From: JBJYIN01 sp046237015
Lineage (GTDB): Bacteria > Pseudomonadota > Gammaproteobacteria > Enterobacterales > Enterobacteriaceae
DNA length: 64,000 nt
Assembly (NCBI RefSeq): GCF_046237015.1
Contig: NZ_JBJYIN010000013.1
Span: 66,791 to 130,790, forward strand
Direction: 5' to 3'
Shown here: positions 41,277-50,233 of the stretch, piece by piece
How positions within the stretch are numbered: position 1 is the stretch's first letter
Layout of the letters: the number at the start of each line of letters is the position of its first letter
The notes under the pieces: model-generated
Database searches by the model: none
Seen by the model: only the letters and a program-made list of their open reading frames with translations
Told to the model about the DNA's origin: nothing
Translations under genes and position numbers: made by a program

Positions 41277-42050
41277 ATGAACCCGTTAATTATCAAACTA
41301 GGTGGCGTTTTACTGGATAGTGAAGAAGCGCTAGAGCGCCTGTTTACGGCGTTAGTGACATACCGTCAGGAACATCAGCGACCGCTGGTGATTGTGCATG
41401 GTGGTGGGTGTCTGGTTGACGACCTGATGAAGAAATTGTCATTGCCGGTGGTAAAGAAGAATGGTCTGCGTGTCACGCCTGCCGATCAGATTGATATCAT
41501 CACCGGCGCGCTGGCCGGGTCTGCCAATAAGACACTCTTATCCTGGGCGAAAAAGCACGATATTAATGCCGTTGGCTTATGTTTGGCGGATGGCGGTAGC
41601 ACGAACGTGACGCAATTGGATGAGGCGCTGGGCTTTGTGGGCAAAGCGGAAGCCGGTTCTCCGATACTGCTGAATACGCTGTTGTCAGCGGGGTACTTAC
41701 CTGTCGTGAGTTCCATTGGGATCACCGCTCAGGGCGAACTGATGAATGTCAATGCCGATCAGGCTGCCACCGCGTTGGCGGCAACATTAGGGGCCGATTT
41801 AATCCTGCTGTCTGATGTGAGTGGTATTTTGGACGGAAAAGGTCAACGCATCGCCGAGATGACCGCCCAGAAGGCCGAGCAGTTGATTGTGCAGGGTATT
41901 ATTACTGATGGCATGATCGTCAAGGTCAATGCTGCTCTGGATGCAGCACGGACTCTGGGGCGTCCTGTGGATATCGCCAGTTGGCGTCACGCCGATCAAC
42001 TGCCTGCCTTGTTTAACGGTGTCGCGATCGGCACACGCATTCTGGCGTGA
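41277..42050 (+). CDS. argB: Acetylglutamate kinase ArgB
   Basis: 257 residues, amino-acid kinase fold. NPLIIKLGGVLLDSEEALERL carries the catalytic Lys, VIVHGGGCLVDDLM the glycine loop, and MNVNADQAATALAATLGADLILLSDVSGIL the acetylglutamate/ATP site. GMIVKVNAALDAA holds the second Lys. It lacks the N-terminal arginine-sensing helix found in feedback-inhibited versions, as expected for an organism using argE. Followed by a 126-base gap with repeats before argH. Confidence 0.97.
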   Translation: MNPLIIKLGGVLLDSEEALERLFTALVTYRQEHQRPLVIVHGGGCLVDDLMKKLSLPVVKKNGLRVTPADQIDIITGALAGSANKTLLSWAKKHDINAVGLCLADGGSTNVTQLDEALGFVGKAEAGSPILLNTLLSAGYLPVVSSIGITAQGELMNVNADQAATALAATLGADLILLSDVSGILDGKGQRIAEMTAQKAEQLIVQGIITDGMIVKVNAALDAARTLGRPVDIASWRHADQLPALFNGVAIGTRILA

Positions 42051-42098
42051 TATTTTTGCAGGTCAGAGCGTGACGAGTATGGCATGATGCCGTTCTTA

Positions 42099-42150
42099 TT
42101 TTATTGGCACAGTTTTTATTGGCACAGTTCGTGACACGGTTGCTGTGCCA
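42099..42150 (+). repeat. 15-bp tandem repeat with a competing hairpin arm, argB-argH gap
   Basis: TTTTATTGGCACAGT occurs twice without a gap (42099-42113 and 42114-42128). A single downstream CTGTGCCA (42143-42150) can pair with TGGCACAG in either copy. The two possible hairpins exclude each other. They lie in the transcribed argB-argH spacer, about 26 bases before the argH start. Confidence 0.7.
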
Positions 42151-42176
42151 GACATTCAATTCCGGGAGTAATGGTT

Positions 42177-43550
42177 ATGGCTTTGTGGGGCGGTCGGTTC
42201 AGCCAGGCAGCAGATCAACGGTTTAAACAGTTTAATGACTCACTGCGGTTTGATTATCGCCTGGCAGAGCAGGACATCATCGGCTCTGTGGGCTGGTCGA
42301 AAGCGCTAGTGACCGTCAATGTACTCAGCGAACAAGAACAGGAACAACTGGAACAGGCATTGAATGCGCTGTTAGTTGAAGTCCAGTCTGATTCAGAGAT
42401 TATCCTGCAAAGTGATGCGGAAGATATTCATAGCTGGGTTGAACAGCGCCTGATTGAAAAAGTCGGTGATTTAGGCAAAAAGCTGCATACAGGGCGCAGT
42501 CGCAACGATCAGGTTGCCACAGACCTGAAGTTATGGTGTAAAACGCAAATCTCGGAACTGTTGTTGGCGGTGCGCCAATTGCGTCAGTCGCTGGTGACAA
42601 CGGCGAAAAGCAATCAGGATGCGGTCATGCCGGGGTATACCCACCTGCAACGCGCTCAGCCAGTTACGTTTGCACATTGGTGTTTGGCCTACCATGAAAT
42701 GTTGGTGCGTGACGAAAGTCGTCTGGAAGACACGCTGAAACGTCTGGATGTGAGTCCGTTAGGCTGTGGTGCGCTGGCCGGTACGGCATATCCAATCGAT
42801 CGTGAGCAACTGGCTGGCTGGCTGGGGTTTGCTTCAGCGACGCGAAATAGTCTGGATACCGTCTCCGATCGCGATCACGTACTGGAACTGCTTTCTGATG
42901 CTTCGATCGGTATGATCCACCTGTCGCGTTTTGCTGAAGATCTGATCTTCTTTAATAGCGGTGAAGCCGCGTTTGTAGAGCTATCCGATCGTGTGACGTC
43001 GGGTTCTTCTCTAATGCCACAGAAGAAAAATCCAGATGCGCTGGAACTGATCCGCGGTAAATGCGGTCGGGTGCAAGGGGCATTAACTGGCATGATGATG
43101 ACGCTGAAAGGGCTGCCGTTAGCGTATAACAAGGACATGCAGGAAGATAAGGAAGGGCTGTTCGATGCGCTGGATACTTGGCATGACTGCCTGATGATGG
43201 CAGCACTGGTGCTGGAAGGGATTCAGGTGAAACGTCCTCGCTGTAAAGAAGCCGCAGAACAAGGCTATGCCAATGCAACGGAATTGGCCGATTATTTGGT
43301 TGCCAAAGGTGTGCCGTTCCGCGAAGCGCATCATATCGTTGGTGAAGCGGTGGTCGAAGCGATTAACCAAGGGAAAGCTCTGGAAGCGTTATCATTGGCT
43401 GACTTGCAGAAGTTTAGCTCAGTGATCGCAGATGATGTTTACCCTATTTTGTCTTTGCAGTCCTGTTTGGACAAACGTGCCGCTCAGGGAGGGGTATCAC
43501 CACAGCAGGTTACTCGGGCTATCAATGACGCGCAGCAGCGTTTAGGCTAA
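42177..43550 (+). CDS. argH: Argininosuccinate lyase ArgH
   Basis: 457 residues from the ATG at 42177; GGGAG lies 8 bases upstream, while an earlier ATG at 42171 is too close to it. The family signature GSSLMPQKKNPDALELIRGK is intact, with SWVEQRLIEKVGDLGKKLHTGRSRNDQVATD and the catalytic TGYTHLQRAQP-like PGYTHLQRAQPVTFAHW. It splits argininosuccinate into arginine and fumarate as a tetramer. argG is not adjacent, unlike in some relatives. Confidence 0.98.
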   Translation: MALWGGRFSQAADQRFKQFNDSLRFDYRLAEQDIIGSVGWSKALVTVNVLSEQEQEQLEQALNALLVEVQSDSEIILQSDAEDIHSWVEQRLIEKVGDLGKKLHTGRSRNDQVATDLKLWCKTQISELLLAVRQLRQSLVTTAKSNQDAVMPGYTHLQRAQPVTFAHWCLAYHEMLVRDESRLEDTLKRLDVSPLGCGALAGTAYPIDREQLAGWLGFASATRNSLDTVSDRDHVLELLSDASIGMIHLSRFAEDLIFFNSGEAAFVELSDRVTSGSSLMPQKKNPDALELIRGKCGRVQGALTGMMMTLKGLPLAYNKDMQEDKEGLFDALDTWHDCLMMAALVLEGIQVKRPRCKEAAEQGYANATELADYLVAKGVPFREAHHIVGEAVVEAINQGKALEALSLADLQKFSSVIADDVYPILSLQSCLDKRAAQGGVSPQQVTRAINDAQQRLG

Positions 43551-43570
43551 CTGATTCTCGCTGAAGGGAT

Positions 43571-43600
43571 TTTCCCAAAGGTGGATCCACCTTTGGGAAA
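43571..43600 (+). terminator. 30-bp perfect palindrome after argH
   Basis: TTTCCCAAAGGTGGA is followed immediately by its exact reverse complement, giving a 30-base perfect palindrome 21 bases after the argH stop. It would form a very stable RNA stem, so it probably ends or protects the argCBH message, but there is no U-run. It could also be a DNA site. Confidence 0.55.
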
Positions 43601-43769
43601 GCGTTGATAGGTATTTACCTGATATTTACCTCGATTGCCGTATTCTTGCCGCCATGCGGAATACGGTTCGCATTTTTCCATTCATTTCTCCCCTTATCAG
43701 AAATGTCTCTGGACATCCATACAGTATCATTTTACCTTGACGCACAGTGATATACGCCGCGGAGGCATT

Positions 43770-45299
43770 GTGGATATCAACCTATTTTATGGATTCGGCG
43801 GGGGCGTGATTGGCCTATTGGTCGGTTGGTTGATCGCCAGCCTGAGGCAGCAACAGCGATTATCCCACCTCGATACCGAACAACGCTTGCTGGAGCACTC
43901 GTTACAGCAAGCGCAGATATCGTTGGCGGAGGGGCAGCAGGCCAGGCAGCAGGATGAACAACGTTTGCGACAGAATGAGCTGGAATTACGTAACGTCCAC
44001 GCGCAACTGTCAGCTAATCATGAAAAGCTGCAACAGTTGGGACAACTGCGGGCAGAATGTGACCAGTTAAATCAGGAACTACGGACATTACGGGAAATTA
44101 ACCGTGCACAAGAGGCTGAACTGCGTGAAGTCACGATTCGGTTGGAAGAAACCCGTATGGCCGCAGAAGAAAAGCAGCGTCTGCTGGTCAATAGTGAACA
44201 ACGTCTGACGACACAATTTGAGAATCTGGCTAATCGGATTTTTGAACATAGCGGCCGCAAAGTAGACGAGCAGAACAAACAGAGCCTGGATAGTTTGCTC
44301 ATGCCATTACGTGAACAGCTTGATGGTTTTCGTCGCCAGGTACAGGATAGCTTTGGTGCGGAAGCGTGTGAACGACATACGCTGGCTCATGAGATACGGA
44401 ACCTGCAACAGTTGAATGCGCAGATGGCGCGTGAAGCGATTAATCTGACCAAAGCCCTGAAAGGGGACAACAAAACGCAAGGGAATTGGGGCGAGGTTGT
44501 ACTGAGCCGTGTGCTGGAAGCCTCGGGTTTGCGTGAGGGATATGAATATCAGACGCAGGTTAGCATTCAGACCAGCACTCACAACCGTATGCAGCCGGAC
44601 GTGATCGTGCGTTTACCCCAAGGCAAGGATGTTGTGGTTGATGCAAAAATGTCGCTGGTGGCCTATGAACGCTATTTTAATAGCGAAGATGACGCTGAGC
44701 GTCTGGCTGCATTGAATGAGCATTTGCTGTCCGTTCGTGGCCATATCCGCATGCTGGGCAGTAAAGACTACCAGCAACTGCCGGGGCTACGTTCTCTGGA
44801 TTATGTTCTCATGTTTATTCCCGTCGAACCGGCTTTTTTACTGGCTATCGATCGTCAGCCTGAGTTGATCAGCGAGGCACTAAAGCACAATATTATGCTG
44901 GTTAGCCCGACGACACTGTTGGTTGCACTACGCACCATTAATAATCTGTGGCGTTATGAGCAACAAAGCCGTAATGCGCAACAGATCGCCGAACGAGCAT
45001 CACGGTTATATGACAAACTGCGTTTGTTTGTTGATGATATGGAAGCACTAGGTCAAAGCCTTGATAAAGCTCAGGGAAATTATCGTCAGTCAATGAATAA
45101 ACTTTCGTCTGGGCGTGGTAACCTCATTGGTCAAGCCGAAGGGTTTCGCCATCTAGGCGTGGAAATTAAACGCCCTATTAGCCCTTCTCTGGCAGAGCAG
45201 GCTGCTGTAAATGAAGATGCCGAGTATGAAAATGTTGGGCAGGATTTGACGGTGGTAGAGTCTGACAGTTTGGGCTTGGATGAGAAACGTCAGCCTTGA
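43770..45299 (+). CDS. rmuC: DNA recombination protein RmuC
   Basis: 509 residues from the GTG at 43770, which has GGAGG four bases upstream. A longer frame to 43635 has no family support. An N-terminal membrane helix (about 5-24) is followed by a Gln-rich coiled coil (about 25-200) and the RmuC domain (about 240-440: DNKTQGNWGEVVLSRVLEASGL, VDAKMSLVAYERYF, LDYVLMFIPVEPAFLLA) with a restriction-endonuclease-like core. RmuC limits inversions at short inverted repeats in E. coli. It precedes the ubiE operon, as usual. Confidence 0.93.
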   Translation: MDINLFYGFGGGVIGLLVGWLIASLRQQQRLSHLDTEQRLLEHSLQQAQISLAEGQQARQQDEQRLRQNELELRNVHAQLSANHEKLQQLGQLRAECDQLNQELRTLREINRAQEAELREVTIRLEETRMAAEEKQRLLVNSEQRLTTQFENLANRIFEHSGRKVDEQNKQSLDSLLMPLREQLDGFRRQVQDSFGAEACERHTLAHEIRNLQQLNAQMAREAINLTKALKGDNKTQGNWGEVVLSRVLEASGLREGYEYQTQVSIQTSTHNRMQPDVIVRLPQGKDVVVDAKMSLVAYERYFNSEDDAERLAALNEHLLSVRGHIRMLGSKDYQQLPGLRSLDYVLMFIPVEPAFLLAIDRQPELISEALKHNIMLVSPTTLLVALRTINNLWRYEQQSRNAQQIAERASRLYDKLRLFVDDMEALGQSLDKAQGNYRQSMNKLSSGRGNLIGQAEGFRHLGVEIKRPISPSLAEQAAVNEDAEYENVGQDLTVVESDSLGLDEKRQP

Positions 45300-45407
45300 T
45301 CATCCTTAACCGATAGGTATTCGGCGGTGAGCTTTTTGTACGGGTCTGTTAAACTCTCCCCCTTAATAGGTAGACCCGACATTTGACTGGAATAGTAGGC
45401 GGATAAA

Positions 45408-46163
45408 ATGGCAAACGAGCAGGAGAAAACAACAGACTTTGGTTTTCGTACTGTCGCCAAGGATGAAAAAGAAGTCATGGTGGCTGAAGTTTTTCATTCC
45501 GTAGCAGCAAAATACGATCTGATGAATGATCTGATGTCCTTTGGTATTCATCGTGTCTGGAAGCGTTTCACTATTGAGTGCAGCGGTGTGCGTCGTGGCC
45601 AGCGAGTTCTTGATCTTGCTGGCGGAACCGGCGATCTGACTGCAAAATTTTCCCGGATGGTGGGCGATGAGGGTGAAGTCGTCCTAGCTGATATTAACGC
45701 ATCAATGTTAAAAGTTGGGCGTGAGAAACTGCGTAACAAGGGTATTATCAATAATATCAGTTATGTGCAAGCCAACGCGGAAGCGTTGCCATTTCCCGAT
45801 GGTTATTTTGACTGCATCACCATTTCTTTCGGTTTACGTAACGTCACCGACAAGAATAAAGCGTTGCGTTCCATGTATCGTGTCCTGAAACCCGGTGGAC
45901 GCTTGTTGGTTCTTGAGTTTTCCAAGCCAACGTTTCAACCGCTAAGCAAGGTTTACGATGCCTACTCATTCCATATCCTGCCAAGAATCGGCGAAATGGT
46001 GGTGAGTGATGCGAATAGCTACCGCTATCTGGCTGAATCAATCCGTATGCACCCCGATCAGGAAACGTTGAAGGGGATGATGGGGGACGCAGGTTTTGAC
46101 AGTGTGAATTATTTCAACCTTACCGGTGGGATTGTTGCGCTACACCGCGGTTTTAAATTCTGA
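45408..46163 (+). CDS. ubiE: Ubiquinone/menaquinone C-methyltransferase UbiE
   Basis: 251 residues, class I SAM methyltransferase. KYDLMNDLMSFGIHRVWKRF near the N-terminus is the UbiE signature, VLDLAGGTGDL is SAM motif I, and FGLRNVTDKNKAL with VLKPGGRLLVLEFSKP completes the core. It methylates the ring carbon in both ubiquinone and menaquinone synthesis. First gene of ubiE-ubiJ-ubiB, with 12 bases to ubiJ. Confidence 0.98.
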   Translation: MANEQEKTTDFGFRTVAKDEKEVMVAEVFHSVAAKYDLMNDLMSFGIHRVWKRFTIECSGVRRGQRVLDLAGGTGDLTAKFSRMVGDEGEVVLADINASMLKVGREKLRNKGIINNISYVQANAEALPFPDGYFDCITISFGLRNVTDKNKALRSMYRVLKPGGRLLVLEFSKPTFQPLSKVYDAYSFHILPRIGEMVVSDANSYRYLAESIRMHPDQETLKGMMGDAGFDSVNYFNLTGGIVALHRGFKF

Positions 46164-46175
46164 TTGGAAACGCCC

Positions 46176-46784
46176 ATGCTGATAACGTCTGTTCTGACCG
46201 CTACGCTGGAAACAGCATTGAATCAGCTGTTGTTTCGTGACCGTAGTATGAAAACCGCTCGCCAACGTCTACAGGGAAAAACACTGAAGATCGTGTTATC
46301 TGAATTGGATGCGCCTGTGGTACTGGTTTTCAATGAACAACGCCTTGATGTGATAAGTCAGTGGGAGGATGAGGCAGACTGTCAGCTCAAAACCCGCATT
46401 TCTGTTTTACTGAAATTGCGGGATCGCCAGAACTTATCTGCTCTGATGCGCAGCGGCGAGCTGGTTATTGAAGGGGATATTCAAGTAGCACAGCAATTTA
46501 TTACGCTGCTTGATTTAGCCGAGTTTGATCCTGCGGAGTGGTTTGCCCCATACCTAGGCGATATTGTTGCTCAGAACCTAAGCCAGACTACGCAAAAAAC
46601 ACTGCGTTTCTTGGGACAGACCTTATGTCGATCACAACACGTACTATCAGAAACGATTGTGGAAGAGTGGCGTTTGGCTCCTGGTCGACTTGAACACGTT
46701 TGGTTTCATGATGAAATTGCGGCCCTGGATAAATCAGTCGATCGGTTATCCGAACGGTTGGCAAAATTGGAGACTCTACGATGA
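46176..46784 (+). CDS. ubiJ: Ubiquinone biosynthesis accessory factor UbiJ
   Basis: 202 residues from the ATG at 46176 (LITSVLTATLETALNQLL), fitting the 201 of E. coli. A TTG at 46164 directly after the ubiE stop is a possible alternative. The N-terminal SCP2-like lipid-binding domain includes LSALMRSGELVIEGDIQVAQQFITLLDLAEFDPAEWFAPYLGDIV. The C-terminal helix (LDKSVDRLSERLAKLETL) is a coiled coil. UbiJ with UbiK organises the late, soluble Ubi complex. It overlaps ubiB by 4 bases. Confidence 0.94.
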   Translation: MLITSVLTATLETALNQLLFRDRSMKTARQRLQGKTLKIVLSELDAPVVLVFNEQRLDVISQWEDEADCQLKTRISVLLKLRDRQNLSALMRSGELVIEGDIQVAQQFITLLDLAEFDPAEWFAPYLGDIVAQNLSQTTQKTLRFLGQTLCRSQHVLSETIVEEWRLAPGRLEHVWFHDEIAALDKSVDRLSERLAKLETLR

Positions 46785-48421
46785 TGCCTGGTGAGCTACT
46801 CCGCCTTTACAGCATCGTTCGCGTTTTGTTGAGCTATGGTCTGGATGAACTGATTCCCAAAATACGACTCACTATCCCACTGCGTTTGGGACGACGCCTG
46901 CTATTTTGGTTGCCAAACCATCATCGCGACAAGCCTCTGGGAGAACGGCTGAGATTAGCGTTGCAAGAGCTTGGTCCGGTGTGGATAAAGTTTGGTCAAA
47001 TGATGTCGACGCGCCGCGATCTGTTTCCTCCTGCGATTGCCGATCAGCTCGCCTTGCTGCAAGACCGTGTTGCTCCCTTTGAAGGAAGATTGGCGCGTAA
47101 GCAGATAGAACAGTCTATGGGCGATATCCCATTAGAAAGCTGGTTTGATGATTTTGATATCGAACCGTTAGCCTCAGCCTCTATCGCACAGGTACATACT
47201 GCTCGTCTGAAAAGCACGGGTAAAGAGATCGTTATTAAAGTCATACGACCCGACATTTTACCTGTTATCAGAGCAGATATGCGCCTGATGAAGCGCCTGG
47301 CTGGTTGGTTACCACGATTATTGCCGGATGGACGGCGACTCCGTCCTTTGGAAGTGGTGAGGGAATATGAAAAGACGTTGCTTGATGAGTTGAATTTGCT
47401 GCGTGAAGCGGCAAATGCGATTCAACTGAGACGTAATTTCGAAGATAGCCCGATGCTGTATATTCCGGAAGTGTATTCAGACTACTGTAGCGAAAGCATG
47501 CTGGTTATGGAGCGCATTTACGGTATTCCCGTTTCGGATGTCGAAACGTTGAAAGCCAATGGCACCAATATGCAACTTCTCGCGGAACGTGGCGTTCAGG
47601 TTTTCTTTACGCAGGTTTTCCGGGATAGCTTTTTCCATGCGGACATGCACCCGGGTAATATCTTTATCAGTTACGAACATCCTGAAAATCCGCAGTATAT
47701 CGGGATTGACTGCGGCATCGTCGGTTCTCTGAATAAAGAAGATAAACGCTATCTGGCTGAAAACTTCATCGCTTTTTTTAATCGCGATTACCGTAAAGTT
47801 GCCGAATTGCATGTGGATTCCGGCTGGGTGCCAGCGGATACCAACGTTGAAGATTTTGAATTCGCAATCCGTACGGTGTGTGAGCCTATTTTTGAAAAGC
47901 CATTAGCAGAAATTTCATTTGGTCATGTATTATTGAATCTCTTTAATACAGCTCGCCGCTTTAATATGGAAGTGCAGCCGCAATTAGTCCTGTTGCAAAA
48001 GACGTTGCTGTATATTGAGGGGATTGGGCGGCAGCTCTATCCTCAGCTCGATCTCTGGAAAACGGCCAAACCGTTTTTGGAAACCTGGTTGAAAGATCAG
48101 GTTGGTTTACCAGCAATGATGCGTGCTTTAAAAGAGAAAGCGCCGTTTTGGGCTGAGAAATTGCCTGAAATACCCGAGTTGTTTTATGACAGTTTACGTC
48201 AGCATAAGACGTTGAAACAGAGTGTAGACAAGCTTATCGATGAGTTGCAGACTCAGCGAGTGCGTCAAGGGCAATCCCGTTATCTGTTGGGGATTGGCGC
48301 GACACTGCTGATCAGTGGTACGGTGTTACTGGTGAGCCATGTGGAAGCCGATATCGTTCCAGCAGGGCTGATGGCGGCAGGAATTATCGCCTGGATTATT
48401 GGTTGGCGTCGAACTCATTGA
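46781..48421 (+). CDS. ubiB: Probable protein kinase/ATPase UbiB
   Basis: 546 residues of the ABC1/ADCK atypical kinase family. The KxGQ helix is in WIKFGQMMSTRRDLFP, the Ala-rich loop SASIAQVHTARL replaces the normal glycine loop, KVIRP holds the Lys, and HADMHPGNIF the catalytic loop. Two C-terminal membrane helices (about 498-545) anchor it to the inner membrane. It is needed for ubiquinone synthesis, possibly for moving lipid precursors. Last gene of ubiE-ubiJ-ubiB. Confidence 0.97.
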   Translation: MMPGELLRLYSIVRVLLSYGLDELIPKIRLTIPLRLGRRLLFWLPNHHRDKPLGERLRLALQELGPVWIKFGQMMSTRRDLFPPAIADQLALLQDRVAPFEGRLARKQIEQSMGDIPLESWFDDFDIEPLASASIAQVHTARLKSTGKEIVIKVIRPDILPVIRADMRLMKRLAGWLPRLLPDGRRLRPLEVVREYEKTLLDELNLLREAANAIQLRRNFEDSPMLYIPEVYSDYCSESMLVMERIYGIPVSDVETLKANGTNMQLLAERGVQVFFTQVFRDSFFHADMHPGNIFISYEHPENPQYIGIDCGIVGSLNKEDKRYLAENFIAFFNRDYRKVAELHVDSGWVPADTNVEDFEFAIRTVCEPIFEKPLAEISFGHVLLNLFNTARRFNMEVQPQLVLLQKTLLYIEGIGRQLYPQLDLWKTAKPFLETWLKDQVGLPAMMRALKEKAPFWAEKLPEIPELFYDSLRQHKTLKQSVDKLIDELQTQRVRQGQSRYLLGIGATLLISGTVLLVSHVEADIVPAGLMAAGIIAWIIGWRRTH

Positions 48422-48425
48422 AGCA

Positions 48426-48466
48426 GATCATCATGTATAGCAGAATTGCCTTATATAATGATGATC
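48426..48466 (+). terminator. Inverted repeat between ubiB and tatA
   Basis: GATCATCAT (48426-48434) pairs with ATGATGATC (48458-48466), followed by GTTTTTATG. The loop is 23 bases, long for a terminator, and includes TATATAATG, which may be a tatA -10 box. Termination of ubiB and a tat promoter may both be here. Confidence 0.45.
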
Positions 48467-48503
48467 GTTTTTATGACCCCCTTTTTTCAAAGAGGTAAAT
48501 AGC

Positions 48504-48764
48504 ATGGGCGGTATTAGTATTTGGAACTTGTTGATTATTGCGGTAATCGTCGTATTGCTGTTTGGTACCAACAAGCTGAGAACATTGGGTTCAGATCTGG
48601 GCGCATCAATCAAAGGCTTCAAAAAGGCCATGGGTGATGAACAGCCTTCTGCCAATGCCGATAAAACAGAACAGGATGCCGATTTCGCGACTAAGTCGAT
48701 CGCAGAAAAGCAACCTGAAACGAAACAAGAAGACGCGAAGAGCCAGCATAAAGAGCAGGTGTAA
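48504..48764 (+). CDS. tatA: Sec-independent translocase subunit TatA
   Basis: 86 residues. A single N-terminal helix (ISIWNLLIIAVIVVLLFG, about 4-21), the FG hinge, then the amphipathic helix TNKLRTLGSDLGASIKGFKKAM and a charged tail. TatA multimers form the protein-conducting part of the twin-arginine exporter for folded proteins. AGAGGT lies upstream of the ATG. tatB follows after 3 bases. Confidence 0.97.
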   Translation: MGGISIWNLLIIAVIVVLLFGTNKLRTLGSDLGASIKGFKKAMGDEQPSANADKTEQDADFATKSIAEKQPETKQEDAKSQHKEQV

Positions 48765-48767
48765 TCT

Positions 48768-49373
48768 GTGTTTGATATCGGGTTTGGCGAGCTATTGCTG
48801 GTTATGGTGATAGGCCTGGTTGTTCTTGGGCCTGAGCGATTGCCTGTTGCCGTAAGAACGGTAGCCAGTTGGATTCGAACGCTACGTTCGCTGGCATCTA
48901 CGGTTCAGAACGAGCTGTCGCAGGAATTAAAATTGCAGGAGCTGCAGGAAAGCCTCAAGAAGGTTGAGAAAGCTAGCTTGCAAAATTTGTCGCCAGAATT
49001 AAAAGCGTCCATGGACGAGCTTAAAGAAGCGGCCGAAGCGATGAAACGCAGCTATTCAAAATCTCCCACCGATGTGGAAGGCGCTAACCCGTCGACCAAT
49101 CAGCCGTTGAGCGATCCTGAAGCCGTGCATGACGGTGTTATTGATGTGGAACGCGCTTCTCCATCGGCGTCGGAGAATACTGCCTCGCCAAACTTGGATC
49201 AGCCTGAGGTGCTTGCTCAGCAGGATACTGCCGAAAACAATATATTTAAAAACAATATATTAGAAAAAAAAGGCGTAGAAAACGAGAGTCAAGCAATCCC
49301 TGCGACAGAAAGCAAATCCAAGCCAGAGCAGCTTTCGGCTGTTTCTCCTTACCAAAAAAGTGATGATCGTTAG
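48768..49373 (+). CDS. tatB: Sec-independent translocase subunit TatB
   Basis: 201 residues, GTG start. FDIGFGELLLVMVIGLVVLGPERLPVAVRT is the TatB helix with its conserved Glu8 and the GPERLP hinge. A long amphipathic helix follows (to about 95), then an acidic, Ser/Pro-rich variable tail longer than that of E. coli TatB (171). TatB with TatC forms the twin-arginine signal receptor. Spacing to tatA and tatC is 3 bases each. Confidence 0.97.
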   Translation: MFDIGFGELLLVMVIGLVVLGPERLPVAVRTVASWIRTLRSLASTVQNELSQELKLQELQESLKKVEKASLQNLSPELKASMDELKEAAEAMKRSYSKSPTDVEGANPSTNQPLSDPEAVHDGVIDVERASPSASENTASPNLDQPEVLAQQDTAENNIFKNNILEKKGVENESQAIPATESKSKPEQLSAVSPYQKSDDR

Positions 49374-49376
49374 TTT

Positions 49377-50129
49377 ATGGCTGCTGAAGATACCCAACCG
49401 CTGATTAGCCACCTGATCGAGCTGCGTAAGCGGCTATTGAACAGTATCATCTGCATACTGGGCGTGTTCTTTTGTCTGGTATATTTTGCCAATGACATTT
49501 ATCAGATCGTTTCTGCCCCACTGATTGAGCAACTTCCGACTGGTGCGAATATGATCGCAACCGATGTCGCTTCACCGTTTTTTACGCCAATAAAACTAAC
49601 GATGATTGTGTCGGTATTTATTTCAGCTCCGTTAGTGTTGTATCAGGTCTGGGCTTTTGTCGCGCCAGCGTTGTATAAACATGAACGCCGTTTGATGATG
49701 CCTTTGCTGATTTCCAGCAGCTTGTTGTTCTATGCGGGGATGGCATTTGCTTATTTTGTGGTATTTCCGCTGGCGTTTGGTTTCTTTGCCAAAACGGCAC
49801 CACAAGGTGTTTTGATTGCGACGGATATCAATAATTATCTTGATTTCGTCATGGCGTTATTTATGGCATTTGGGGTGTCATTTGAAGTGCCCATCGCCAT
49901 TGTGTTGCTTTGTTGGAGTGGCGTGATTACCCCCGATGATCTGAAAAAGAAACGGCCTTATATGCTGGTCGGTGCATTTGTTGTTGGAATGATATTGACG
50001 CCGCCGGATGTATTTTCTCAGACGCTGTTAGCCATTCCTATGTACCTGCTGTTTGAAATCGGCGTATTCTTCTCTCGGTTTTACGTGGGTAAAGGACGTC
50101 GTGCCGAGACGGAAGAACCTTCTCCATAA
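49377..50129 (+). CDS. tatC: Sec-independent translocase subunit TatC
   Basis: 250 residues with six membrane helices. The cytosolic N-terminus (PLISHLIELRKRLL, with the conserved Glu) and the periplasmic FFTPIKL region are typical; SFEVPIAIVLL holds the FE pair that recognises the twin-arginine signal. TatC is the core receptor of the pathway. The operon ends with a terminator 31 bases after the stop; tatD follows with its own gap. Confidence 0.97.
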   Translation: MAAEDTQPLISHLIELRKRLLNSIICILGVFFCLVYFANDIYQIVSAPLIEQLPTGANMIATDVASPFFTPIKLTMIVSVFISAPLVLYQVWAFVAPALYKHERRLMMPLLISSSLLFYAGMAFAYFVVFPLAFGFFAKTAPQGVLIATDINNYLDFVMALFMAFGVSFEVPIAIVLLCWSGVITPDDLKKKRPYMLVGAFVVGMILTPPDVFSQTLLAIPMYLLFEIGVFFSRFYVGKGRRAETEEPSP

Positions 50130-50160
50130 GGTTGAATTTCCTCTGGTTTGGTACAGATAT

Positions 50161-50189
50161 AACCTCTCTCTGAGAGGTTTTGTTTTTTA
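50161..50189 (+). terminator. Rho-independent terminator of tatABC
   Basis: AACCTCTC and GAGAGGTT form a stem with a 3-base loop, followed by TTGTTTTTT. Clear intrinsic terminator between tatC and tatD. Confidence 0.9.
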
Positions 50190-50233
50190 TTTTCTATGGT
50201 CGCAATTCAGCCGTGATAACGGATAAATAATCC

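Noticed and set aside
43635..43769. 45-codon extension upstream of rmuC
   Set aside because: No similarity to RmuC, which starts with its membrane helix; GGAGG supports the GTG at 43770.
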